DNA from: Deltaproteobacteria bacterium
Lineage (GTDB): Bacteria > Desulfobacterota > DSM-4660 > Desulfatiglandales > HGW-15
Assembly: GCA_020060215.1 (NCBI GenBank)
Contig: JAGVAP010000129.1
Span: 1 to 58,525, forward strand
Direction of reading: 5' to 3'
DNA length: 58,525 bases
Part shown: in pieces, positions 1 through 8,450 of the stretch
Position numbering within the stretch: position 1 is the first letter of the stretch
Layout of the letters: each line of letters opens with the position of its first letter
Made by a program: the position numbers and the translations under genes
The notes under the pieces: generated by a model
Database searches by the model: none
What the model saw: the letters and a program-made list of their open reading frames with translations, nothing else
Told to the model about the DNA's origin: nothing

Positions 1-1
1 G

Positions 2-61
2 CCCGTCTCCCGGTTGTACAGCGAGGATTTCAGCCACGGGTACAGGGGCCGTCCGGAATGA
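2..61 (+). CDS. cbiF: cobalt-precorrin-4 C11-methyltransferase, C-terminal end (partial)
   Basis: Only the last 19 codons lie in the window; the gene enters from the left edge. The tail contains RLYSEDFSHGYRGRPE, which resembles the C-terminal end of CbiF/CobM enzymes (typically a K/RLYD..FSHGYR motif). CbiF methylates C11 of cobalt-precorrin-4 in anaerobic cobalamin synthesis. Its stop codon TGA overlaps the cbiG start as ATGA, so the two genes are translationally coupled, which agrees with a cbi operon. The identification rests on a short tail plus the neighbours. Confidence 0.7.
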   Translation, partial: PVSRLYSEDFSHGYRGRPE

Positions 62-1092
62 AGCGCACCGCCGTCTATGCCCTCACAGAAGAGGGCGCCC
101 GAACAGCAGAGACCCTTGCCGGTCGTCTGGACGGAGACCTGTTTCTGCCCCGGGGCCTTTCCGCGGAGTTCGAGGGCAAGAGGTTCGATCGGTTGATCGA
201 CCTCGTTTCGGCGACATTCCCCCGGTATCGGCGTCATGTCTTTGTGGCTGCCGTCGGCATCGTCGTGAGGGTCATTGCGCCGCATATCGGGTCCAAATCG
301 AAAGACCCGGCGGTGGTCGCGCTGGACCAGCGAGGCCGTCATGCGGTGAGCGTCCTCTCGGGCCACCTCGGAGGAGCGAATCGGCTGGCCAGGGAAGTAG
401 CCGATCTGACAGGGGGCACGCCCGTGATCACCACGGCCACGGACACGGAGGGATTGCCTTCCATCGATCTCCTTGCGCAGGAGAACGGCCTTGCCATTGA
501 AAACCCCTCTGCGGTCAAGGCGGTAAACAAGGCCATCCTGAACGGGCAGCCCATCCAGGTCTACGATCCCGAAGACCGGCTGGGACTGAAAGGCGGCGAG
601 TCCGGTGAGCTGCCATTCCGTTTGGTCGCGGCCGGCGGTGATTGGGGGCGGTCTGCCCCCGGCGTGTGGGTCTCCTGGAAGATCGCGGAACCGCACCCGC
701 AGAGACTGCTCCTCCACCCTCCGGTGCTGGTTGCAGGGGTCGGCTGCAACCGGGGGACGGAGGCGAAAGAGGTCCTCGCCCTTGTCCGGGAGACGTTCCT
801 TGCGCACTCCCTTTCGCTGATGAGCCTTCAGTGCCTTTCCACCATCGAGGAGAAGCGGGGGGAAGAAGGACTGGTCGAGGCTGCCCGAGCCCTGAAAGTC
901 CCTCTCCTCTTTTTCGAATCCAAGAGACTGATGACGGTCGAGGTCCCCAATCCATCCTCGACGGTCCAGAGACACATGGGAGTATCCAGCGTATGCGAAG
1001 CGGCGGCCCTGCTGAAGTCAGGCGCAAGAGATCTACTCGTCCCCAAGACGAAGAGCCGAAACGTCACCCTCGCGATCGCGCTCCAAGCCTGA
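58..1092 (+). CDS. cbiG: cobalt-precorrin 5A hydrolase CbiG
   Basis: A 344-residue protein with the CbiG architecture. The N-terminal domain (about 1-125) has the signature VAAVGIVVRVIAPH followed by KDPAVV.LDQ.GR..V..LSGHLGGANRLA. A linker follows, then a C-terminal domain beginning near LVAGVGCNRGT. CbiG opens the ring-contraction delta-lactone of cobalt-precorrin-5A and releases acetaldehyde, a step specific to the anaerobic (early cobalt insertion) pathway. The ATG start overlaps the upstream cbiF stop, and the length is normal for the family. It lies in a cbiF-cbiG-cbiH operon. Identification is firm. Confidence 0.95.
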   Translation: MKRTAVYALTEEGARTAETLAGRLDGDLFLPRGLSAEFEGKRFDRLIDLVSATFPRYRRHVFVAAVGIVVRVIAPHIGSKSKDPAVVALDQRGRHAVSVLSGHLGGANRLAREVADLTGGTPVITTATDTEGLPSIDLLAQENGLAIENPSAVKAVNKAILNGQPIQVYDPEDRLGLKGGESGELPFRLVAAGGDWGRSAPGVWVSWKIAEPHPQRLLLHPPVLVAGVGCNRGTEAKEVLALVRETFLAHSLSLMSLQCLSTIEEKRGEEGLVEAARALKVPLLFFESKRLMTVEVPNPSSTVQRHMGVSSVCEAAALLKSGARDLLVPKTKSRNVTLAIALQA

Positions 1093-1841
1093 TCGTCGTG
1101 AGCCTCGGCCCCGGCCGCAGCGACTACCTTGCCCCTCATGCAAGGGAGGCGCTGGAAGAGGCGGAAGTCATCGTAGGCTACACCACCTACATGGATCTGC
1201 TGGAGCCCTTCCTCTTGCAGGGGAAGGAGGTCCTCTCAACCGGAATGCGAAAGGAGATCGATCGCTGCCGGTCCGCCATTCGGAAGACGCTCGAAGGAAG
1301 GAAGACGGCCATGGTGTGCAGCGGGGATGCAGGCGTCTATGGTATGGCCGGACTGGTGCTTGAACTGCTCGAGCAGGAAGACCTCCTCGGCAAGGTCGAG
1401 GTGGAGGTCGTCCCGGGCATACCCGCCCTCTGCGCGGCCGCCTCGCTCCTGGGAGCCCCTCTGATGCACGATTTTGCCGTGATCAGCCTGAGCGATCTGT
1501 TGACCCCATGGGAAGTCATCCGTACCCGCGTCGAGGCGGCCGCTGCCGCTGATTACGTGATCGTCCTCTACAACCCCAAATCCAGGAGCCGGGACTGGCA
1601 GCTCGGAAACGTCAGGGAGATCATCCTCGCGCACCGAAGGATGGACACACCGGTCGGCATCGTCAGGAATGCCATGAGGGAAGGCCAGGAGGTGAGGATC
1701 CTGAGCTTGCGCGAGTTGAACGAACACCCGGTCGACATGCTCTCCATCGTCATCGTCGGGAATTCCCAGACGAGGGTCGCGGGCACAAAGATGATCACCC
1801 CGCGCGGGTACAGAGAAAAGTACGCCAACTTCCTTCCATGA
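993..1841 (+). CDS. cbiH: cobalt-precorrin-3B C17-methyltransferase CbiH
   Basis: An SAM-dependent tetrapyrrole methylase. LIVVSLGPGRSDYL is the first beta-strand and glycine loop, VGYTTYMDL follows, CSGDAGVYGMAG is the SAM-site loop, and EVVPGIPALCAAASLLGAPL and VLYNPKS are typical of CobJ/CbiH. It methylates C17 and drives ring contraction. The start is uncertain. ATG at 993 lies inside cbiG and has GGAG upstream; it is the first start that keeps the complete beta-1 strand. GTG at 1098, just after the cbiG stop, would give the usual length of about 247 residues but cuts into that strand. The gene is coupled to cbiG. Confidence 0.88.
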   Translation: MRSGGPAEVRRKRSTRPQDEEPKRHPRDRAPSLIVVSLGPGRSDYLAPHAREALEEAEVIVGYTTYMDLLEPFLLQGKEVLSTGMRKEIDRCRSAIRKTLEGRKTAMVCSGDAGVYGMAGLVLELLEQEDLLGKVEVEVVPGIPALCAAASLLGAPLMHDFAVISLSDLLTPWEVIRTRVEAAAAADYVIVLYNPKSRSRDWQLGNVREIILAHRRMDTPVGIVRNAMREGQEVRILSLRELNEHPVDMLSIVIVGNSQTRVAGTKMITPRGYREKYANFLP

Positions 1842-2142
1842 TCCCGCTCTGATCCTTTCCATCGCCATGGACAAGCTTTCCTTGTCCGTCCGGCACCACC
1901 CCCCCCGTCACGGTCAAACCAAGTTGGTCCATGCCACCGCGGGATACGCCACAGCGGCCACACCATTTACCTCTCCCACCCCATTGTTCTCCGGCCGCGC
2001 TGCCAATAGATTGCAGGAACCTCGAGGGGAACCGTTCTCCTCGGCGGAGGGCACCCGAACCCTCGGCGTGCCGGGGGCCACAGGCGCACAAGGGTGTTCG
2101 GGGGCTCGCCCGGAAAATCCACAAGGAACAAGGAGAATAAAG
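1842..2142. other. intergenic region with one hairpin
   Basis: About 300 bases between cbiH and the PRC-barrel gene with no supported coding sequence. A perfect 7-bp inverted repeat (GGACAAG / CTTGTCC) with a 5-base loop lies near 1869-1887, shortly after the cbiH stop. It lacks a following T-tract, so a terminator role is only possible. No clear promoter was recognised. Confidence 0.4.
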
Positions 2143-2763
2143 ATGAAGAGGGTACTACTCGTGCTTGGTGTATTCATGATCGTCCTCACGTTTGCGGCGG
2201 CACAGGCCACCGCACAGCAGAGCGGGATGCAGTCCGGTTCGGGCCGGCAGTCCCAGGCGTCGGACCAGAAGGCCGGCGGAACCGGACAGTCCGGACAACA
2301 GGGAACCACCGGACAGATGAGCACAGGAGGTCAGCGGGCGGACCAGCAGGAAGCGGCGAAGATCTCCCGCGCCAGTGAGTTGATGGACAAGAAGGTCCAG
2401 AACCAGCAGGGGCAGGATCTTGGACAGGTGGAGGACCTGGTGATCGGCCAGGACGGCAGCATCTCCTACATCATCGTATCCCAGGGCGGAGTCATGGGTA
2501 TCGGCGACAAGCTGACGCCCATCCCGTTCAGGAACGCGCAGTTGAGCCCGCAGCAGGATGCGGTGATTCTGTCCAACATCGACAAGCAGAAACTGCAGAA
2601 CGCCCCCACCATCGCCCAGGGGGAATGGGAGCGGCTGACCGATCCCGGGTTTGAGAGGGAGGTGTTCAGCTATTACGGACAGCCGTCCGGACAAGGACGG
2701 ATGCAGCAGTCGCCGGGGCAGGGCCCCACGCAGCAGCAGCGTCCCGGCCAGGGAGGTAGATAA
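2143..2763 (+). CDS. secreted PRC-barrel domain protein
   Basis: A 206-residue protein. It has a cleavable signal peptide (MKRVLLVLGVFMIVLTFAAAQATA, with likely cleavage after an Ala-x-Ala site), then a long Gln/Gly/Ser-rich low-complexity stretch (about 25-75). A PRC-barrel domain follows near 82-150 (ELMDKKVQNQQGQDLGQ, DGSISYIIVSQGG, PIPF). The tail is Gln/Gly/Pro-rich again. PRC-barrels often serve as small binding or photosystem-like modules; the role here is unknown. The start is supported by AGGAG seven bases upstream of ATG. It stands alone between two unrelated operons. Export is inferred from the signal sequence. Confidence 0.85.
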   Translation: MKRVLLVLGVFMIVLTFAAAQATAQQSGMQSGSGRQSQASDQKAGGTGQSGQQGTTGQMSTGGQRADQQEAAKISRASELMDKKVQNQQGQDLGQVEDLVIGQDGSISYIIVSQGGVMGIGDKLTPIPFRNAQLSPQQDAVILSNIDKQKLQNAPTIAQGEWERLTDPGFEREVFSYYGQPSGQGRMQQSPGQGPTQQQRPGQGGR

Positions 2764-2831
2764 CGCATTCCGGCGGGGGTTCGCAGGGCCCCATGCGCCC
2801 CCGCCGCTGAACCTGCGCCGGGATGGAGGCA

Positions 2832-4697
2832 CTACCGTTTCGGCATGGGGATGCTTCCCGGCTTGAGGATGAGGGTGGAGTTTTTCAACTGCCGGAACTT
2901 GAGGGCCTTTGCCCGAAGCGCCTTGAGGTCTTCGATCATGCCGCCGTACTCCTGGTAACGACCGGCCGGGTCCTTGGCCATCATCTTTTCTATGATGCTC
3001 CCGAGGGATTTGGCCACCTTCGGGTTCTTCTCGTTCAACGGAGTGCACCGCTCGTTGAGGTGTTTCAGGAGGACCTCCTCGGGGTCCTTTCCCTCGAAGG
3101 GAGGCCATCCGGTGAAGGCATGGTAGAAGGAGGCCCCGAGCGAATAGATGTCGCTTCGATGATCCAGGGCCTTTCCCAGGATGCATTCCGGAGAGATATA
3201 GAAGGGTGATCCGACGATGTTTTCCTCTTTGGACGTTTTTCCGGACTCCATGGTCTTGGCGACCCCGAAATCCACGATCTTCAGGGATCCGGTCGGATCG
3301 ATCATGATGTTTTCCGGCTTGATGTCCCTGTGGATGATGCTCTTCTTGCGGACAAAGTCGAGCGCCTGGCATACCGTGATCAGATACTCGAGGCCCCGCA
3401 GCGTATTCAGGTTCACGCGTTGGTCGATCAGGTTCTTGAGGGATTGGCCGGCGATAAACTCCATCACGAAGTAGAGGATGTTGTGCGTATGTCCGATGTA
3501 GTAGATGTGTGCGATGTTGGGATGATCCAGCTTTGAGATGATTCGAGCCTCTTTGATGAACATCTCCCGAAAGGTCTCCTTTGCGGCCAGCTTGTAGGAG
3601 ATGACCTTCACCGCCACCTCCCTTTCCAGGGCGACATCCCACCCTTTGAATACCCCGCCCATCGTACCCGCGCCGATGAACGATACGGTCTTGTAGTTGT
3701 CCAGCTGTTTGCCGACGAGGCTTTGATAGAACCGAAGGTCAAAGGATTCCTCCCCGCTCCCCTGGGGACGGGGGGCGGCTTCGGATTCGGCGGCCACCGA
3801 CTCCCCGCCTCTCTGAATGACGACGGTCTTCGCCGGTGAGGGGGCGGCCGACTCGTTTGGACCGAGGTCACAGGCGGTCTTCGACGCTGGCTCGGGCATC
3901 GAAGGCACGGCCCCCTTCTCCACCCCTCCGTACTCGCCACCGCTCACAAGCGAGCTCAGGTGGTCGTATATCTGGCCCCACTCATCGCTCGGCTCCAGCT
4001 TGATCCCGATACCTGCCGGCTGGTGAAAATCGTTGAAGACGATGTGCCGGATGACGCCGTTTACCGACGAGACGCCGTTGGGGAGAGGGAACTTGATCTT
4101 CAGGGACAAACCATGTTTTCCCAGCAGGGAGGTCCTCAGGAAGATACCGTCCCGGCTGAAGTTCATGATCTGAGCGGGCAGCCACACAATGCCGTCGCGC
4201 GAGACCTCGGCCTGGATAGCGGGCGCTATGCGCAGCCGGTGGGTGCTGCGCCGCTCCATGATGGCCTGGATGTCCGCTTCCGACGGGTGGTTCGGCTGTT
4301 CTCCGGATTCGGTGGATTTCCCAGGGGGCGAGATCTCCCGCACCCGCCTGACGAGCTCCTGGGTATCGAGGGGATAGACCCAGAAATCCAGGGCCCCGAG
4401 TTCAAAGGCCCTGGAGGCCCTCCCCTGGTCATTGAGCGGGACAAAGAACACGAAAGGAATGGAATCCCTGAGGGGGTCGTTCTTGAGGTAGTACAGGAAA
4501 TCATAGCCGCTCACATCCTGCAACGCCACGTCGCAGATAATCAGCCCTACCGGCTCGGATGCGACGGCCGTCAGCGCCTGTCGCAGGTCCATGGCCGTAT
4601 GCACCTCATACCCTGCCTGCCGGAGCGGTCCGCCGATGTTCTCCAGGCTTTCCTTGTCGCGGTTGATCAGCAGGATGTCGGTCTTGTCATTCATCAT
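2832..4697 (-). CDS. receiver-PilZ-Ser/Thr protein kinase
   Basis: A 621-residue three-part signalling protein. Residues about 1-125 form a receiver-like domain that keeps the phospho-acceptor Asp (LIICDVALQD). The usual acidic pair is replaced (INRD), and Tyr stands where the conserved Lys is expected (VYPL). A PilZ domain follows at about 145-255, with RRSTHR and NFSRDG, the two c-di-GMP binding motifs. After a variable linker, a Hanks-type kinase covers about 335-600: IGAGTMGGVFKG, VAVK, IIHRDIKPEN, DFGVA and SPE. All kinase catalytic residues are visible. It is the last gene of a four-gene minus-strand operon and begins 18 bases after the CheX gene. It probably couples c-di-GMP to protein phosphorylation (inference). 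Confidence 0.9.
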   Translation of the reverse strand: MMNDKTDILLINRDKESLENIGGPLRQAGYEVHTAMDLRQALTAVASEPVGLIICDVALQDVSGYDFLYYLKNDPLRDSIPFVFFVPLNDQGRASRAFELGALDFWVYPLDTQELVRRVREISPPGKSTESGEQPNHPSEADIQAIMERRSTHRLRIAPAIQAEVSRDGIVWLPAQIMNFSRDGIFLRTSLLGKHGLSLKIKFPLPNGVSSVNGVIRHIVFNDFHQPAGIGIKLEPSDEWGQIYDHLSSLVSGGEYGGVEKGAVPSMPEPASKTACDLGPNESAAPSPAKTVVIQRGGESVAAESEAAPRPQGSGEESFDLRFYQSLVGKQLDNYKTVSFIGAGTMGGVFKGWDVALEREVAVKVISYKLAAKETFREMFIKEARIISKLDHPNIAHIYYIGHTHNILYFVMEFIAGQSLKNLIDQRVNLNTLRGLEYLITVCQALDFVRKKSIIHRDIKPENIMIDPTGSLKIVDFGVAKTMESGKTSKEENIVGSPFYISPECILGKALDHRSDIYSLGASFYHAFTGWPPFEGKDPEEVLLKHLNERCTPLNEKNPKVAKSLGSIIEKMMAKDPAGRYQEYGGMIEDLKALRAKALKFRQLKNSTLILKPGSIPMPKR

Positions 4698-4715
4698 GGG
4701 AGCCGTGATGGAGGA

Positions 4716-5558
4716 TCAACGGGCCGACCTGACGGGGTTGATACATACATGAAGGGCGAAGGAGCTGGACTCCATCTCGAAGATCAGAATCGCTATGCTG
4801 GCGTTCTCCGGATGGCCGATCTGGTGCCCGGAGCCGACCACGACCGTGGGCAGAGAGAGTTCAAAGTGATACGGTGTGCCGACAAAGCTCTTCTTGCTGG
4901 ACCCGCCGATCATATTGATGAGCTCCCCCACCCCGTCATGGATGAGATCCGCATTGACCGCATCCTCTTTCACCTGCATCATCCTGGAGATGATCTTCCA
5001 GGCCAGGTCCCGGTAAAACGTCAGCACCACCGTCCCCTCGGCCTCGCCCGAGAGGCCGATCACCCCGGAGATGTCCCCGAAGACACGGATGCTGTTCGCG
5101 AAGTACATCTCTCTGAATTCCGCACGGCCCCCGGCCATGGTCTTGAGGATGAGAATGGTGTGGTCGATGAACGGCGACAGATATTTCATCTCCTCTTCCA
5201 AAGGTTTCCGGTCCGGGGCCAGGTATCCCTGCAGGATCTGGCGGCATGCCGCCGGGGGGTCGGCTATGGAAAGGACCTCCGTTGCGCCGGCCATGATGTA
5301 GTACTGGACGGGAAAGTGATCGTCCCTTCCCCTCACCACGATGATGGGCGTATTCCTGAAGTTGCACGCATAACGAATCCTGCCGATCTGATCGAGGACC
5401 TTTCTCTGCTCCCGGTGCGTCTCCAGGACCACCATCCTGAACTCCTCCAGCCTCTTGTGCTCGAAAGACCCGCTCTGGAGAAGCGTCTTTTCGCCCAGGA
5501 GGGATGCCATCAGACGGCCGACTTCCTCACTGCAATCGCTGAGAAGAATAGGCTTCAT
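4716..5558 (-). CDS. CheX-type phosphatase with N-terminal pseudo-receiver domain
   Basis: A 280-residue protein. Residues 1-115 have the alternating pattern of a receiver domain, but the acceptor position reads VVLETH and the acidic pair is lost, so it is probably not phosphorylated. Residues about 125-275 match CheX/CheC phosphatases: EMYFANSIRVFGDISG, TVVLTFYRDLA, and the catalytic helix DGVGELINMIGG with the D-x3-E-x2-N pattern and a Pro about 22 residues later. CheX removes the phosphate from CheY-P. Its start overlaps the stop of the upstream CheY gene (ATGA), so CheY is the obvious partner. Confidence 0.85.
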   Translation of the reverse strand: MKPILLSDCSEEVGRLMASLLGEKTLLQSGSFEHKRLEEFRMVVLETHREQRKVLDQIGRIRYACNFRNTPIIVVRGRDDHFPVQYYIMAGATEVLSIADPPAACRQILQGYLAPDRKPLEEEMKYLSPFIDHTILILKTMAGGRAEFREMYFANSIRVFGDISGVIGLSGEAEGTVVLTFYRDLAWKIISRMMQVKEDAVNADLIHDGVGELINMIGGSSKKSFVGTPYHFELSLPTVVVGSGHQIGHPENASIAILIFEMESSSFALHVCINPVRSAR

Positions 5559-5935
5559 TTCCGACCCCTTTGCTCCTTTACCTTCCGGACCTCGGCGGCC
5601 AGGACCTCCGATGTGAAAGGCTTCGAGATGTATCCGCTTGCGCCTGCGTCCAGGGCCTGCTTCACCTTCTCCTCCTCGGACTCGGTCGAGACCATCAGGA
5701 TGGGGACGTCCCAGGAGGGAAACCTCTTTCTCAGCTGATCCAGGACCTGGATCCCGTTCAGGACCGGCATGTTCCAGTCCAGGAGGATGAGACCGATATC
5801 CCCGCTCCCCTTTTCCAGAATGGACAAGACCTCCTGCCCGTTCCCGGCGTGGACGGCCTCATAACCGATGGATCGAACGATTTTCTCGATGATCATCCGC
5901 ATGACCTGGGAGTCATCGGCAACGATCGCCTTCAT
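5555..5935 (-). CDS. CheY-like single-domain response regulator
   Basis: A 126-residue stand-alone receiver with all canonical residues: the acidic pair in IVADDSQ, the phospho-acceptor in LLDWNMP, the conserved switch residue in MVSTES and the Lys in SKPF. The length is exactly that of CheY. There is no output domain, so the effect must come from protein contact. The stop overlaps the CheX-like gene below (ATGA), and the start overlaps the end of the upstream kinase gene by four bases. The cognate sensor kinase is not in the operon; the histidine kinase at 45.7 kb is one candidate, but this is untested. Confidence 0.92.
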   Translation of the reverse strand: MKAIVADDSQVMRMIIEKIVRSIGYEAVHAGNGQEVLSILEKGSGDIGLILLDWNMPVLNGIQVLDQLRKRFPSWDVPILMVSTESEEEKVKQALDAGASGYISKPFTSEVLAAEVRKVKEQRGRK

Positions 5936-7236
5936 GTCTGTCCTCCTTCACCCTTGCTCTTCACCTCGATACTGTTGGTCAGCCGGCGCACCAGCGTCTT
6001 CGCGAAGCTCCGGTAGAACAGGAGCCCGACGGAATCGGGCAGTTGCTGGAGGAGCGTGGCGGTGATCTTCATGAGGACGCAGTCCGTATCGGCGGTCACA
6101 TTGGCCACCCTCGGCTGTCCGCCGATCAAAGCCATCTCCCCGAAGCACTCCCCCGAGCCGACCGTGGCGATTTCATGATCCCCTTTCAGCACCTTCGCCC
6201 GGCCGGAGAGGATCACGTAAAAGGTGTCGTCGATCTCCCCTTCGCTGGCGATCACCTTTCCCTTGGGGACCTGGACGATGTTTGCCGTGGAGGTAAGCTC
6301 GCTCAGCTGTTCGACCTTGAAATCCGAGAAGAAGGCCAGGTTCTTGAAATAGTCTACGACGTCTTTGACCTTCTCCTGCTTGCGCGGGGAGTTGCCCATG
6401 CTCCTCAGGGCGACGCTCAGGTCGTAGGCGAGCTCCATGCAGGTCTGGTATCTCTCCTTGGGGTCCTTCTGAATGGCCCTCCGGGTGATCTCGTCCAGGA
6501 CCCTGGGGAGATCGCTCCGGATGCTGAGGATAGGGGGCGGCTCCGTCGAGGTGATCTTGTACAGCACCCCATAACTGTTCTCGCCCGGAAAGGCCTTCTG
6601 CCCGCTCAGCACCTCGTAGAGGACGCACCCCAGGGAGAAGATATCGCTCTGAAAGCTGATGATCTCATCCTTGATCTGTTCCGGAGAGAGGTAGTGCGGG
6701 GTGCCTCGGATGTTGGTGGTAAAGGTACGGTCGGTCATCTGGGCCACGCCGAAGTCGGTGATCTTTGCACCCCCCTCCACGCTCAGGAGGATATTGGAGG
6801 GCTTGATGTCCCGGTGGATCACCCCCTCCCGGTGGGCGTAGTCCAGACCTTTGCAGACGTCCAGGATCAGTTCCAGGGCCTTGTGCGGGGGCAGGAGGTT
6901 GTCCGGGCTGCAGTGGGTCTCCAGGGTGGTTCCCTTGATGTACTCCATCGCGATGTAGCAGAAGTCGTCGTCGGCGCCCGCGTCGTACACGGCGACGATG
7001 TTGGGATGATTCAGCCGGCCCGCCGATTGGGCCTCCGAGAGGAAGCTCTCCTTGTACCTTTCCGTCTCGGTCTTGGCCACCTTCAGGGCGACGTTTCTCC
7101 GGATGGTGGGGTCCCACATGAGATAGACGACCCCTGTTGCACCCTGCCCCAGCTTGCAGATGACTTCATACCGCCCCAGCGTGTGCACGGTTCCGGGGTC
7201 CACCGTGTAATTGCCTGCGATCTCCAGAGAGCTCAT
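5932..7236 (-). CDS. Ser/Thr protein kinase with C-terminal cyclic-nucleotide-binding domain
   Basis: A 434-residue protein. The Hanks-type kinase domain (about 20-285) shows LGQGATGVVYL, NVALKVA, VIHRDIKPSN, ITDFGVA and YLSPEQ, so it should be active. A cNMP-binding domain occupies about 305-425, with the phosphate-binding cassette FGEMALIGGQPRVA including the Arg that contacts the cyclic phosphate. The start at 7236 has GGAG a few bases upstream and removes an unconvincing N-terminal extension. It is the first gene of the signalling operon. Cyclic-nucleotide control of the kinase is inferred; a class III cyclase lies 44 kb away in this window. Confidence 0.9.
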   Translation of the reverse strand: MSSLEIAGNYTVDPGTVHTLGRYEVICKLGQGATGVVYLMWDPTIRRNVALKVAKTETERYKESFLSEAQSAGRLNHPNIVAVYDAGADDDFCYIAMEYIKGTTLETHCSPDNLLPPHKALELILDVCKGLDYAHREGVIHRDIKPSNILLSVEGGAKITDFGVAQMTDRTFTTNIRGTPHYLSPEQIKDEIISFQSDIFSLGCVLYEVLSGQKAFPGENSYGVLYKITSTEPPPILSIRSDLPRVLDEITRRAIQKDPKERYQTCMELAYDLSVALRSMGNSPRKQEKVKDVVDYFKNLAFFSDFKVEQLSELTSTANIVQVPKGKVIASEGEIDDTFYVILSGRAKVLKGDHEIATVGSGECFGEMALIGGQPRVANVTADTDCVLMKITATLLQQLPDSVGLLFYRSFAKTLVRRLTNSIEVKSKGEGGQT

Positions 7237-7515
7237 GCGGCTCCTGCCCGTACTCCGGTTCCGGTTGGAACGAATGATGGAGCAGCCCCCGCGCGGAGGG
7301 GCTCCCAGGCCATATTCCCGGCCCCATTGAATTTGAGCAATAAACATGCCAGTGGGGAGAGGCAGGAGTTCCCAAGGTTTGACAGGAGATTACGGCAGTT
7401 GCCATGAAGTGGAATGCGTCAGCTTTTTGGCTTTTTCCTTCATCTCCGATCACTTCAGGAGGTGGATCGGGGATACGGAGGTCGACCTTGACTGCCATGC
7501 ATCCAAGAGCCATAC
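7237..7515. other. intergenic region between divergent genes
   Basis: About 280 bases between the kinase start and the MliC-like gene. A 67-codon open frame (7404-7607) overlaps the next gene but has no ribosome binding site or recognisable domain. No promoter, terminator or repeat was recognised with confidence. Confidence 0.3.
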
Positions 7516-7860
7516 TTGGAAACGCTTCCAACGACGTTACTGTTGAGCAGGGTGCGGCCATGCTCAAGCTCAGCGATCCAACAGGCTGGTGTCGTATGCC
7601 GAAGTGAGGATGGGAACCGGTTCATGGCCGAATACGGCAGCCTGTCCGACGGCAGGCTCCACTTCGTCAAGGTGAAGATGCCCGACGGCCGGGAGTACAC
7701 GCTGCCGCAGGTCGTCTCCGCATCGGGCGCGAGGTACACGGATGAGAGAGAAATCGTGTGGTGGACCCACCACGGAAAGGTCCGAGTGGATATCAGGGGC
7801 GCAGAAGGCGGGTGGAAGACGGAGTACTCGGAGTTGAAAGAAGTCGAGGAGAAGAACTGA
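7516..7860 (+). CDS. MliC-like domain protein, possibly truncated
   Basis: Up to 114 residues. The C-terminal 85 resemble the MliC/PliC lysozyme-inhibitor fold: a Cys near the start (VVCRSEDG), LPQVVSASGARYTD, EIVWWTHHGKVRVDI. In the family this domain is a periplasmic lipoprotein that blocks C-type lysozyme. Here no signal peptide or lipobox precedes it, and the first possible start is a TTG with no good ribosome binding site. The first ATG inside the frame (7624) would remove the conserved Cys. The gene may therefore be a fragment, or its start may have been lost by a frameshift upstream. Domain call moderate, start poor. Confidence 0.5.
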   Translation: METLPTTLLLSRVRPCSSSAIQQAGVVCRSEDGNRFMAEYGSLSDGRLHFVKVKMPDGREYTLPQVVSASGARYTDEREIVWWTHHGKVRVDIRGAEGGWKTEYSELKEVEEKN

Positions 7861-7863
7861 AGA

Positions 7864-8376
7864 TCATCCGTTTGCCTCCACCCGCTCCATCTCTTCATCC
7901 AGTACGTCGATCACGGTCTTCAGGACGAGGTACAGTGTCCCGGTCTCTTCGTCCGTCAACTCGACCGGGTCTTCCTCCTCCGGCGCTTCCATGATCGCTT
8001 CGACCAGGTACCTTACGACGGCGGGCTGGGTCTTTGTCTCAAGGGCTGCAGCCCTCTCGAAAAACCGGGGATGCGCGGCCTCCAGCCGACCCAGGCGGTC
8101 TTCATTCCGGGTCAGACGGTGTTCGATGCGTCTTGCCGAGACGGGCCCAAGCCTTCCTTTCGCGGCCTTCTTGAACATGGTCAGGAGGATGAAATAGAGG
8201 TACGTCCCGAGCCCCTGCGCGTCCGGCCCGCAGTCCGCGAGCGAACCCATGACAAAGGCGAGGAGCTCCGGTTGTTCCCGGGCTGCCCTGCCCATCTCCT
8301 TGCGGGCCTTCGCCGGAGACATGGCGCTCATCGCCCGCCATGTGGTGGTCACAAGCTCCTCGGAGATCTCACTCAT
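7864..8376 (-). CDS. hypothetical protein
   Basis: A 170-residue soluble protein of mostly helical, charged composition. It has no signal peptide, membrane segment or recognised domain. The middle contains a small hydrophobic helix (GLGTYLYFILLTMFKKA), and the C-terminal part is rich in Glu and Leu (EAIMEAPEEEDPVELTDEE). The start at 8376 is preceded by a G-rich sequence that can act as a ribosome binding site. It lies just downstream of nuoN on the same strand, 75 bases away, and converges with the MliC-like gene three bases from its own stop. A role with complex I is not indicated. Confidence 0.7.
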   Translation of the reverse strand: MSEISEELVTTTWRAMSAMSPAKARKEMGRAAREQPELLAFVMGSLADCGPDAQGLGTYLYFILLTMFKKAAKGRLGPVSARRIEHRLTRNEDRLGRLEAAHPRFFERAAALETKTQPAVVRYLVEAIMEAPEEEDPVELTDEETGTLYLVLKTVIDVLDEEMERVEANG

Positions 8377-8450
8377 CGTTTGGTCCCCCTTCTCGCAACA
8401 GCCGAAATTCTGGCAAGGGACGAACAACTCTCGAATCCTGGAAGCGACTT

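Noticed and set aside
642..1092. A longer cbiH start at 642
   Set aside because: The extension lies wholly inside cbiG, in another frame, with Arg/Gly/Pro-rich shadow composition.
3960..5738. A 592-codon plus-strand frame across the signalling genes
   Set aside because: It runs antisense over three genes with clear domains and has no recognisable protein pattern.
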